A stretch of DNA of 64,000 nucleotides from Tubulanus polymorphus (taxonomy: Eukaryota; Nemertea; Palaeonemertea; Tubulaniformes; Tubulanidae). Of the stretch, positions 54,218 to 64,000 are shown piece after piece. Within the stretch, counting starts at the first letter, position 1. Each line of letters begins with the position of its first letter. Below the pieces are notes generated by a model. It was not told where the DNA came from. It saw only the letters and a list, made by a program, of their open reading frames with translations, and did not search any database. A program made the translations under genes and the position numbers. The stretch spans positions 3,655,631-3,719,630 of the forward strand of contig NC_134033.1 in the NCBI RefSeq assembly GCF_964204645.1. The letters are read 5' to 3'.

Positions 54218-57200
54218 CTATTTTGTGCTCCAGAAGTCGATGCCGTCGTGGCTGTCGTCAGCGTTCATTCCGTCGTCTAGTGCAACAGTTTCACGCCCGG
54301 TTATTTCCGGCTGTTTATGTAAACATATATTCGGGGAATAGCTGAAGAAGGTATCAAAACACAATTCGGGTAAAATCTCCTCATTTACCGCCGCTATTTT
54401 ATCGGCTTTCTTTATGAGCACCGATCCGATGTAGTCCATCATGAGAGCGCGAATGCTGTTCCTACAACCGATATACAGGTCGGATAGGCGCGGGAGACTT
54501 TCGATTAATTCGACGATTAGTTCGACCGATATCGTGTCTTGCGTTTCGATGGCGTCATCGTCGAAAGAGACTCCGAGAAATCCGTCCAACTTCAACCGAC
54601 GAAGCGACGAGGCGTTTTTAAGTTGTCGTAAGATGGCGTCGTGCTGTTCCGTTCTGTCGATACCTTTCATTCTATTCATACCGTGAATCAAGCTTATAAC
54701 AACCACTTCTTGCAGCTCATTCGCCACATCTGACGATAGATACCGAACAAGCGCGTCGCCATCAGCTTCTGAGCGCAAGTATACCGATAATACAGTCAGC
54801 CGCGGTATTGGACCTAGAATGCGGCCTATTTGTAGATTATATCCTCTAGCGGCGAGATGCTTTAGTTTCGGCATCGAACCGACGCTGTCGCTGATTTCTG
54901 TCCACTGATTCGTCGTTAGTCGGTCCAGGTGAAGCTCGATCGTTTCGATCGGCGAAGTTTTTAAGGCGCCGTTGAAACTTTTCAATTCTTCGTCGGTCGA
55001 ATGTCCATCGAACAACCGCACGCCGTTAGGCTCGTGTATGCAGTCGTCTCGAAGACGAAGGCTTTTTAATCGCGGAATCAAGTTTGTCAGCTCTCCGATT
55101 ATATTTTTGTTCGCAGTTGCCGAGTAGAGAAATAGATGCTTTAAGAACGGATAGGATTTCTGAATATCGCCTGAAAGTTTCGCTCCTAAAGCCGGAGTTT
55201 TAATAAACAGACTTTCCCCTCTATTTTGCAAGGTAGTAACACAAGTCAACTGATCTTCATCTTCATGTGAAATCGCTTGACTCGTTCCAATCCATTCACA
55301 ATCGACTTTCTCGTAACGTAAACCGAAGTTGATTTCGTCTCTCCAAACAAACCAGTTCATATTCTCGCTCTTCCGACACAAAGTCAAGTATTGGTCATAT
55401 TTGTTTAAAGACGACGAATGCCACGGGTCCCTAACATGGAATATCACACCCTGGACGCTGGCGTTATTCGCTATGGCTGTTACTAATGGATCAAGGTATT
55501 CGTCAGGGCATAATTCGTCGGGTTCCAGTTCGTCACTTATAATAAGAAACCGATTCATTACGTAAACTACCTCGACTCGGCATCGTTCGTGTTCGAGTAT
55601 TTTCGCGAGCGTGTTTACTTCGAATCTGTATTCGGGATCTACGATTAACATTTTCCAGATGTAGTGAACGATTTCGCCGATGGCGTCGTCCGGACAGTCG
55701 GCTTCATCTAGGTAGAGTAACAACTGATTAGGTAACCAATAATAACTTTCGGATCGGAGTTCGACGAAGCGTTTGTAATCGGGGATGAGCGCCGGCAGGA
55801 AGCTATCTCGACGGTCGAATATATTCGCGAAAACTGGCTCATCTTTTAGGACTGCTTTTAAGTCCTTATCTATCAAAGTCTTGAAAAGTTCACCGAGGCC
55901 GCGGTTATGCTTGTAACGATGCAGCAGCCCTGCCATGAATCTCGGGTATAATTCACCATACTTTTCAAGTTCGCCCGTTAGTTGTTCAAACGCGCAATTA
56001 TTCCACGGTGTTTCGCCAATTTCGTTGAATTGCACCACCGAGTGTACCGCCGCCAGAAATTCTTGCACAGATTTGTTAATGAATCGTAGCTGGACGGAGC
56101 GGTCCGATTTCTGTCGCGGCGACATCTCTTTGCACGTCAAAGCCGTCATCTTCGATTCGTACGGTTCGAGACGATTTTCGCTGAAGCTGTTTTGACGCTC
56201 GATGAGCGTCTCGTACGCAACCTTACAAATTTGTGTAAGCGCTTCCGAATGTTCGATGTCACCGAAAAAATGATTCTTCGACACCTTGATGCCCTCGCGT
56301 TTACTGATCAGAAAACATGTCAAATCGATGTAGATATCGGTGAGTTTGGACGGGACCGTAATTTCTTCCTCGTCCATATAGAGAAAACTAAACATATGTA
56401 GTATCAGCGGGTTGTAGTAGATATGTTTGGATAAAGGTGATTCTTTGTTACTAAGCGTTTCAAATAGCTGTTCTGCATCGCGCTCGGGGAAATTTCTCTT
56501 CATGATATCGATGACTTCTTCTTTTTTGAAGCCGGATATCGATACAACGGTGAATTCGGGATTGTTGACGACCATGTTACCCCCGGACTCACGTGTTGTT
56601 ATGACGATAGGCGCTTTTGATAATTCATTAGTCACGCGTACGATGTCTTCCTTCGCTTTATCGTTTTTTAACTCGTCGAAGCCGTCCAGAAAGAATATCG
56701 CTTTTTCTGCATTTTCACGTGCGAATCTCTTAAAACCACCGAACGACAGGTCCTTTTTGATTTCTTGACTTACAAGGTTTTCGAAAATGTACTTATAAAT
56801 GCATGCGTTATCAGCAGGCAGATCGTTTAGCGGTATATAGAATAACATAGGAAACCCCTTCAGAAACTCCGTCGGTGAGCCCGTCCATCTTAAGACCAGA
56901 TTGATTATCTGGGTTGTCTTACCCATACCGGGCTCGCCAACGAGGCACACGCGATTCGCATCCCGCTGGCCATAAGTAAAAAGCTTCTCGAAATCATCGG
57001 GTAAAATCACTGATTGTTCCTCGCTTTCTTCATATCTCAGCGGATTTCGGGGTCGAATTACCGCGTATTCTCTGGTGAAGAAGTCGTGGAAATTGATGAA
57101 TTTATCGCTCCACCAAACCTCTTTGTAATATTCAACATCGATCATTTGTTCGTACGTTTCTTCCAGACATTTCCGAATTTGAGTGACATCTGTAAAATGA

Positions 57201-57649
57201 AATAAATTTACGACTTTTCAAGTTTACGATAACTATATACCGTATTCAGGATCAGAGAAATACTGATTTCATATTTTTTACTTTTTGAATTGAATCCATT
57301 ATAGGCAACGTGGCCGTTCAATATCTCAAAGGATCTGGTGGGCGGGGTCCCTCTTTGACTTCATTTTGAGAGACAAGGTGTGTTTTCTTGCCTCAGAACA
57401 TTAGACCATAGTCTCATGACTTAAGATCACATTTGGACTCAGTTCATATCTGCGCAACGAGATTCTTAGATTTAAATGGTTAAAATCTATAGTTACCAAG
57501 ATCCTCGCGAGCTCTGTCGATGCCTTGCTCGTCTTCATGGTAGTGAACTTCATGTACATGTACATTCATTGTACATTTGTCACCGATTCGAACCAGTTCA
57601 GAATTTTCTACACTTATTTTTTGGACTTCTCTCCTCCATAGTACATGTG
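54218..57649 (-). CDS. NACHT-domain receptor (NLR-like) with a RHIM-like motif upstream; 5' end unresolved
   Basis: A main exon (57189-54218) and an upstream exon (57649-57497) join in phase 1 at GT-AG sites. The first ATG in the main exon is at 57145, and residue numbers count from it. The NACHT domain has the P-loop GEPGMGKTT (70-77), a Walker-B-like FFLDGFDEL (151-159) and the sensor-like ITTRESGG (182-189). Next comes the helical region typical of NLRs (LRFINKSVQEFLAA). The C-terminal third contains degenerate leucine-rich repeats (LKSLRLRDD, LKHLAARGY, LRRLKLDGF). The upstream exon encodes NSELVRIGDKCTMNV, which resembles the RHIM amyloid core (V/I-Q-I/V-G). NLRs sense microbial or stress signals in the cytosol and oligomerise. 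The exon starts in phase 1, so at least one more exon is expected to the right; it is not recognised. The gene is unbroken and has host-like codon use. Confidence 0.85.
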
Positions 57650-58193
57650 CTGAAAAACAAAATATAAAATGCAGACATTTCATCGCAAAAGAACAAACGT
57701 TCAGATATTTTTCCTGACCTAATTTTCTTGTCCAGTTATTCCACAATTAGCCTCTAATCACACAACTACGAAACAGGTTTTCCAAACATGTCGATTCATT
57801 AAATACCGAATCAATCGTTCCTATTATTCACCTTTAAGGCTGTTTTCGATTGAACGTATTCCGCTATAGCAATATTAACTCGTTGATTACAAACTCACTA
57901 ACGGCTCTTTCTCTCAGGTTTACGAGTGATGCTATTTCGGAAAAGGCAGGGTGTATTCCGGAATCGGTGTAGGGACCACAAAACGAAACCTACCAAACTA
58001 TCTATTTTGTCCTTTTGATAAATCCTCTCCTATATACTGATATCCCGCGTATCCATAAAAAATGCGTAGTGCTAGTTTCAAGGGTTTGTCACGTATCAGT
58101 CGAGTATTATGTATATACATAATTCAACAAAGGACAATATCGACGCAGCCCTAATTCCGAGTTTAACTTATCTGTAAGTTCCAAATTCCATTA

Positions 58194-58194
<1 letters not shown>

Positions 58195-58261
<67 letters not shown>
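58195..58261. repeat. (AT)n microsatellite
   Basis: About 33 AT dinucleotides without interruption. Confidence 0.97.
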
Positions 58262-58263
<2 letters not shown>

Positions 58264-58689
58264 GGCGTCATTGCAAAGTAATGAAACTATTTTTACAAAA
58301 TGTGAATAATGTTCAATCCTCAAGAGCTGAGCTGGTCGGTCTCGATTTAGGGTGAGAACCTGCCGATGACGCATCTAGGGTTGACCACTGTAGCGCTGAT
58401 TGCAGGGAATGGCAGGGACCTTTAGGATTCGAAGTTTTCTTCAAGAGGACCCCAGACCCTTCCCCTGTTAGGGCTTTTTTAGCCGACCAAAACCCCCGCC
58501 AATATTTCTCTTGCAGCCCTCGTAGGCCTATTGCAAAATCTTCTGCCATTTTCAAATGAAGTTCCCGTTTCAACTTCCAGGTCCACCCCTTCAATCCTTT
58601 GAAGACCACGAAGCTCTTCGATGGAATTAGTTTATGGCTTTCTTTCACTTCTCTAACTCCCTTAAAGGAAGATTAAATGCCCAGATTTT

Positions 58690-59017
58690 GGGGACTACTA
58701 TTGCCAGAAGACTAATTGGATGGGAACTGAATATCAGATGACAAAATGTCACAAGACTTAATGTACTGAATTCACGAAAGAATAAACCTTTGGTCATTTC
58801 ATAACAGCTTATATTATTCATGTGCCAAAAACGAATTTTTGAAATTGAAAGAACAGATAATTATAATTGGATGGGAACCAGTTGTCAGACGACTAAATGT
58901 CAGACGACTAAATGTACTGAATTCATGTAAGAATAAACCTTAGGTTACTTCATAACAGCTTATATTCATGTGCCAAAAACTAATCCTTGAAATTGAAAGA
59001 ACAGATAATTACAATAT
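58690..59017 (+). repeat. ~153-bp tandem duplication
   Basis: Two copies of a block with AATTGGATGGGAACTGAATA, AGAATAAACCTTTGGT and CATGTGCCAAAAAC, ending GAAAGAACAGATAATTA. Confidence 0.85.
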
Positions 59018-60128
59018 TTGGCCGGATATCAATGTAATATTTGATACAAATATTTTCAAAGAAAATCGATTCGTTATGTGTCCTTTTTTTGTGTCCGGAA
59101 AATCTTCGGGTGTATGGAATTAATAGAACTCGTTTTTTAATAAAGCGGGAATTGAGCACTGTTTCGCGACAGATCAAACCTGACAGTTGTCTGGCACTGA
59201 CATACAGAAGGTCGATGGTAGGTGTCTTCCTTAATTGTTTTTCTAAGATTTATGTGACGGTTAAAAATTTGTTCATTCTTGTATCTTAATGATTAATCGG
59301 TTCGGGATCAGAAATGCACCCAGCATGACCGTAAGATTTATGTACGTATCTTTGGTGGTAGACACGCTTTGTAACGCTTCCACTCACGAAGGATGGATCA
59401 ATGGTGAAACATTTAGTTTTGAATTTCATAAAAAAGCAGCAGTTATAGTTGATAAATCTACGGAAAAATATGTTCAAGACTCGCTCAGAATTATTTTTAA
59501 CACTTCTTTTTGGCAAACTAATTTGCTGGGGGAGGACCCAGACCTCACGCTGTCGGCTTCGCCTCCATAAGGTATCAATTTTGCGGAAAAGAACACCCCA
59601 CGCCAATATCACGTTACGGTCCTGAAAATGGTTACTTGACGCCTGTTGCCCAGAAGTTGAATCGAGTGGAATCGTACCACAGTTGCAACGAAGTTTAAAA
59701 CTTTCCAATATATTTAAGAGTCGTTGTCAGGTGATGTCAGCTTTCAATACATATAAAAACTAATAGGCCTAACATCAGTACACCGTGGTGCGATGTACTG
59801 GCTAAGTTCATCGCCGATTTATACACCGCGCTGCGGTGTAGATGCACTGAATGGGCAAATCCGTTTCCCACTGGTTAATTAAACAAACTTTAAGCAAACT
59901 GAGCCCCATATTACATATTATGCATAACTAACTTAAGTTTCATTTCACTACACTACATTACAATATAAATTCAAGGTATCTTCTACGGATAATACGATAA
60001 AAACCCCCACTATAAAAAACCACCTACAGATTAAAAGAATTTTAAAATCAAGAATTTATTTATTCGAATAATTTAAAATATATAAAATACACGACGTTTC
60101 GATCTCACCCCAGAGATCATCGTCAGGT

Positions 60129-60605
60129 GTGAGATATAGACTAGAAACAGGGGTATATATTTTTCTATTCACTTTTGAATGGGAACAAAATGACCAAATT
60201 CCGTTTTTAGATGTTCTAATTCACAATAAATTTTCTCATTTGATTTTCTCAGTCTACCGCAAACCTATCAACGCCGAGGCATACCTTCACTTCTTTTCGT
60301 TTACTGCTAAATCAATCAAAATTGGTCTCGCTCAAGGCCTCTTTCTCCGTGCACTGCGGATCTGCGATGAAACCTTCCTTTCGGCTGAATTTGAACATAT
60401 ATCCAACTCTCTTAAAAAATTGGCTTACCCTGATCACATTTTGAAAATCGCTATTTCTAGGGCTAAACGAACTTACTTTAATTCTAAACCTCCTGAAAAT
60501 AAAAAAACACATTTCAGAATTCATTGTAGTTCCGTATGTACCTGTTTTGGAAAAGTTTCGCCACTCTCTCCCTTTATTGGAAAAACAAATTATTTTCAAG
60601 TATGA
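60129..60605 (+). pseudogene. Penelope reverse transcriptase, C-terminal part, frameshifted
   Basis: IPFLDVLIHNKFSHLIFSVY and RKPINAEAYLHFFSFTAKS are the landmark after the catalytic domain in Penelope-type reverse transcriptases, followed by the RALRICDETFLSAEFEHISN segment. A frameshift near 60525 separates it from the nuclease frame at 60651; the in-frame copy at 10726-11256 shows the original connection. The catalytic YADD part is missing. Confidence 0.8.
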
Positions 60606-60650
60606 AAATAAAATTAGTAAGACTTTAGTAAAAACAATCAATCTAAACCT

Positions 60651-60992
60651 TTGGACTGCGGAGTTTACAGAATTCCTTGTTTTGGCTGTGATAAAATTTA
60701 CTTTGGAGAAACTGGTCGTGAATTAAAAACTCGAATTTCGGAACACAAAAAGGATATAATAAATCAAAAACCGGCTAGTGGCGGAGCCAATCACGTTTGG
60801 AACACTGGTCATCGTTTTAATTTTGATAAAGCCGAAATTATTTATACTTCCAGCAATTACACTAAACGCCACATAGTTGAGTCTGCCCTAATTACTCGTC
60901 ACTCAGATATTAGTACCAATTTAAATAATGGCTTTTCTCCGCGCAATTCCCTTCTTTCTAAGTATATTACTTCATGCCTTGCCAAACACTAA
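60651..60992 (+). CDS. GIY-YIG endonuclease part of the Penelope-like element
   Basis: This 113-residue frame is nearly the same as that at 10726-11256: GVYRIPCFGCDKIYFGETGR (the GIY and YIG-like parts), RISEHKKDI, GHRFNFDKAEI and the SKYITSCLAKH end. It is intact by itself but cut off from the reverse transcriptase by a frameshift. Confidence 0.8.
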   Translation: MDCGVYRIPCFGCDKIYFGETGRELKTRISEHKKDIINQKPASGGANHVWNTGHRFNFDKAEIIYTSSNYTKRHIVESALITRHSDISTNLNNGFSPRNSLLSKYITSCLAKH

Positions 60993-61509
60993 TTATTTAC
61001 TCACTCACCAATTTACTCAATTAACCTGTCCTCCTCTGTATATATACCCCTGTTTTTAGTGAATATCTCACACCTGACGATGATCTCTAGGGTGAGATCG
61101 AAACGTCGTGTATTCTATATATTTTAAATTGTTCGAATAGATAAATTCTTGATTTTAAAATTCTTTGTATCTGTAGATAGCGGGTTTTTATCTTATAAAC
61201 AATTACTTAATTACCTCGACAGACACCCCAGAGAAAATTTGATATCATGTGTGGTCAGCACCACTACACAATAGGTGTAATATAATAATAGCTTAGACGA
61301 CGCATAGATAATACGGACAAGTCCAGCCTTAAAAAATGCATTATGGACCATCCGTACAAAGCGTGTTCATTTACTATAGAAGTGAATAGGAGATCGTAAG
61401 ATATTACATCGAATTACGCCGGGAATCCCGTATTAACGAGAACGCGACTAAGCAAACATTTTCACAGGAAAATGCTTCAAGAAAAGTCGGGAATTATTAG
61501 ATTCATCGT

Positions 61510-61701
61510 AAGTAACCAGACGAGTAGTACTGCATAGGTTAACTATTTATTTGACGCACGAGCTTTCGCTTCTAACGAATAGAAGCTTCATCAGCTGAGT
61601 GATCATTCACCTGATGAAGCTTTTATTCATTTAGAAGCGAAAGCTCGTGCGTCAAATAAATAGTTAACCTATACTCAGTACTACTCGTCTCGTTACTTAT
61701 T
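61510..61701. mobile_element. 192-base palindrome with hammerhead-like core
   Basis: Arms of about 85-90 bases (ACGAGTAGTACTGCATAGGT at one side, ACCTATACTCAGTACTACTC at the other). Each arm contains CTGATGA-AGC...GAAGC-GAAA, in the right arm at 61611-61642, which is the arrangement of a hammerhead ribozyme core around stem II. Confidence 0.6.
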
Positions 61702-61956
61702 TTTAACCTGGTTAACACGGCTACTCCACGGATCGATTCATCGTATTGCTGAGGTCTTCGTTGTAAGCCGAAACGTACTAACGAGACTCGACTGTGAATG
61801 AGGGATCCTGCGCCGGTCTTTGACGGCTGAACTTACAAATTTCGAGGTCCCGGAAAAGTGCACTTTCATTTTGAATTCTACAAAAGTTAACCGACGTGTT
61901 ATGTGACTAGTCACCCTCGGCTCAGAACTATCGATGCTTTTTCCCAAATAATCAGT

Positions 61957-62676
61957 GCGAGGAGGAGAGAATCCCACAAAGATAATAAAAAGTCCGAAAA
62001 TGAAACTTCGAGATAGTAGTTTATTTCAACGTTTCGACTATATCCTAATAGTCATCTTCAGGAATAATGAGATACTACAGAAATTATGAGATATATATAT
62101 ATACAATCCAGGGACAAATTCAGAGACTAATTCAAGTAATCAGAGATGATACAAACTAAAGGAAAATTAACGTAGAAACAGTTACACGCTGAAAAAGATT
62201 AAAGGGAAGCAAACTAAGGGGTGATTATAAACAACAATAGTGAGTATAAATATAAATGAAACTTAAAGTCAGTAGTAAAAAGAAAGACAAACTAGGGGGC
62301 ACTTAATTAAATTAAACCAAATGTGAATACAAGTTAAGTCAGAGACGAAATTGATGAGAGAACAATTAACAAATAATCAAAGGGGAAATCAAGTGTTGAG
62401 TTTAACCAGTTTACAGAGGAATTTTGATATAAGTTTATTATGGGGTGAAAAACCATTGTTAAGGTTTACAACGTTGTTCGAATTTTCAATAATTAATGCA
62501 GATTCCAAAATATGTTCCTCTTGGACATATGTTCCTCTATCTCTCATAATTTCTGTAGTATCTCTTTATTCCTGAAGATGACTATCAGGATATAGTCGAA
62601 ACGTTGAAATAAACTACTATCTCGAAGTTTCATTTTCGGACTTTTTATTATCATTGTGGGATTCTCTCCTCATCGC
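61957..62676. mobile_element. non-autonomous element with ~130-base inverted ends and hammerhead-like cores
   Basis: Ends 61957-62088 and 62546-62676 are inverted copies (GAGAGAATCCCACAA / TTGTGGGATTCTCTC outermost). Each contains CTGAAGA-TGACTAT...ATAGTC-GAAACG (62024-62064 minus; 62570-62612 plus). The central 450 bases show no coding sequence. The layout mirrors the Penelope-like elements here, so it may be a non-autonomous relative. Confidence 0.6.
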
Positions 62677-62679
62677 GTC

Positions 62680-63535
62680 AACACGGATATTGTGTTCTAC
62701 CTATCGTAATCAGTGCGAAAATTGCATTTAACCGGAAAGATAACTAGTGCGTCAATATTAGGGTTTATTGCAAATATCGACATTTAAATGTTAAGAGGTC
62801 GATCCCATTAATGCGATGTATTTTTTATTGGTGTTGTTTGTTGAACTGCGTCAGTTTTATAGCTATTGTCAATAAAGGAAATGTAAGTTGTATAATTGCA
62901 GTCTTCAGTTTGAATACATGTAATCCTTTGAATGACGGAAACCCGTTTTTTCAGTGTCGATGAAACCTAGGCCGTTATAGGTATTGATAATTGAAGCCAC
63001 GTTCAAAATGTTGAGCGGAAAAATGGGCAGCCTTTTCAGAATTTTTTGGCATACCCTTTGTAGGATTTTTGGCAATTTGAGCCTGCCCTTGTTATGATAT
63101 TTGACAATAAAGAAGTTTCCAGTTTCTAGGCGCCATTTTTAAGGGCATTATTAACAATTCTTTACAATTCTTGTGATTATTTCTGGCCATTCAGGTTTTT
63201 TTAAAACTACTTTTGGCAAAGAATGTGCGCCTTTTCTAAGAATACAAGACCCTCTATTTATAGTTTTTTTCAATACCATAGGCTACTTACTTACTGAAAG
63301 TACTTTTTAGCCATTCTTTATAGATTTTTTGTTTGTTATAATTTCTGGCCTCGCAGGATTTTAGAACAATTTTTGGCGATGAATGTGCCCTTTTCTAACG
63401 AACCCTATTGAAATGCTCAATTATAAAAAAATATTAAAAATTTCTTTTTAAATCCTAGGCCACTTCTTTAGAATTTTCTTGTAATTATTTTTGCCCTCTC
63501 AGCACTTTTTTGATTCAAGGACTAAGGACTTCCAT
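62680..63535. other. intergenic, no supported gene
   Basis: T-rich stretch with several diverged copies of a TTTTTGGC-CATTC/AATGTGCCCTTTTCTAA-type word (63000-63480). No gene or RNA recognised. Confidence 0.4.
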
Positions 63536-63536
63536 C

Positions 63537-63821
63537 AGTCAGTCAGTCAGTCAGTCAGTCAGTCAGTCAGTCAGTCAGTCAGTCAGTCAGTCAGTCAGTC
63601 AGTCAGTCAGTCAGTCAGTCAGTCAGTCAGTCAGTCAGTCAGTCAGTCAGTCAGTCAGTCAGTCAGTCAGTCAGTCAGTCAGTCAGTCAGTCAGTCAGTC
63701 AGTCAGTCAGTCAGTCAGTCAGTCAGTCAGTCAGTCAGTCAGTCAGTCAGTCAGTCAGTCAGTCAGTCAGTCAGTCAGTCAGTCAGTCAGTCAGTCAGTC
63801 AGTCAGTCAGTCAGTCAGTCA
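63537..63821 (+). repeat. (CAGT)n microsatellite, ~285 bp
   Basis: About 71 uninterrupted CAGT units. It lies 130 bases before the start of the second bark beetle-like gene. Confidence 0.98.
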
Positions 63822-63915
63822 GTTAACTACGAGTTAAAATTCGAATGTTTTTTCTCATCATTTTCTTTTCTAGATGCTATTGAAACCGTTGTGTGAAATC
63901 GGCGGGACTCAGTGA

Positions 63916-63927
63916 ATGAGAATCTAA
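63916..63927 (+). promoter_or_regulatory. short upstream reading frame before the second bark beetle start
   Basis: ATG-AGA-ATC-TAA, 35 bases before the start codon, in the same place as the one at 18541-18552. Confidence 0.3.
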
Positions 63928-63950
63928 AAATCGACGGAAACTCTCCGAAA

Positions 63951-64000
63951 ATGACTACGATTAGAATATCGCTGCTGGTGGCGTTGTTGATGGTTACCGC
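63951..64000 (+). CDS. second bark beetle-like gene, first codons only
   Basis: The window ends 50 bases into this frame. It reads MTTIRISLLVALLMVT, the signal peptide of the gene at 6059-18511 with few changes, and the ~40 bases before the start (GGAAACTCTCCGAAAATGAC) are also shared. It therefore is a paralogue, or a copied first exon, pointing away from the first gene. A TTTTCTTTTCTAG acceptor-like site at about 63861-63873 suggests a spliced leader or untranslated exon upstream. Whether the rest of the gene is present cannot be seen. Confidence 0.75.
   Translation, partial: MTTIRISLLVALLMVT

Larger units (their letters stand above)
57650..59990. other. upstream of the NACHT gene; repeats, no resolved exon
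   Basis: Missing 5' exons of the NACHT gene should lie here. Features seen: an AT microsatellite (58195-58261), a ~153-base tandem duplication (58690-59017) and a scrap of the piggyBac-type MITE (59775-59856). The frames at 58313-58648 and 59286-59708 (minus) show no domain. Confidence 0.45.
59998..61195 (+). mobile_element. Penelope-like element with inverted terminal repeats
   Basis: Ends at 59998-60135 and 61064-61195 are inverted copies of ~130 bases containing ACGACGTTTCGATCTCACCC. Between them are the last part of the reverse transcriptase and the GIY-YIG nuclease on the plus strand. It is the most complete of the copies in the window but is still 5'-truncated. Confidence 0.85.

Noticed and set aside
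57014-57205. Plus-strand frames opposite the NACHT exon (several between 54441 and 57205)
   Set aside because: Antisense shadows of the well-supported NACHT frame.
58313-58648. Candidate N-terminal exon of the NACHT gene
   Set aside because: No recognised domain, no convincing splice sites in the required phase, and parts look repetitive.
59286-59708. 140-codon minus-strand frame
   Set aside because: No domain; an overlapping frame of similar size exists on the other strand, so neither is supported.
63491-63896. Frames of repeated SVSQ
   Set aside because: Translation of the CAGT microsatellite; the tetranucleotide read in triplets gives a 4-residue repeat.

Overview
This is a stretch of animal nuclear DNA. 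The genes have many GT-AG introns, the intergenic DNA is AT-rich, and retroelements, inverted-repeat elements and minisatellites fill the space between and inside genes. The gene set (bark beetle/Anakonda, S-formylglutathione hydrolase, ZBBX, a PAN/laminin-G-like secreted protein, a NACHT receptor and a peptide-type GPCR) together with Penelope-like elements suggests a marine invertebrate, most likely a spiralian such as a mollusc, annelid, brachiopod or nemertean. I cannot name the species.

Layout. 1-5.8 kb is nested transposon debris: a Penelope fragment, a relic of a DNA-polymerase-B element bounded by ~50-bp inverted repeats (746-4161), and a CR1/L2-like retrotransposon. 6.06-18.5 kb holds five exons of a bark beetle/Anakonda homologue on the minus strand; it runs off the left side without its C-terminal exons. 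A 36-bp minisatellite lies just upstream of its start. 19.6-25 kb holds no resolved gene, but has a retrotransposon remnant, a broken copy of an S-formylglutathione hydrolase exon, and a long AT tract. 25.15-28.2 kb is a three-exon secreted PAN/laminin-G-like gene (minus). 30.5-36.2 kb is a complete eight-exon S-formylglutathione hydrolase gene (minus). 39.3-49.2 kb is an 18-exon ZBBX homologue (minus). 52.3-53.3 kb is an intronless rhodopsin-class GPCR (minus). 54.2-57.65 kb is a NACHT receptor (minus) whose upstream exon carries a RHIM-like motif. 60-62.7 kb is a run of Penelope-like and hammerhead-motif elements. At the right edge (63951 on, plus strand) a second bark beetle-like gene begins, after a ~285-bp CAGT tract.

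Every well-resolved gene is on the minus strand, except the second bark beetle copy, which points the other way. The genes are functionally unrelated (epithelial junctions, formaldehyde detoxification, cilia, innate immunity, peptide sensing), so this is an ordinary animal neighbourhood rather than one system. Most promising for something new are the RHIM-like motif in front of the NACHT domain, the head-to-head bark beetle paralogues, the hammerhead-like cores in three inverted-repeat families, and the TIR-bounded polymerase-B relic.
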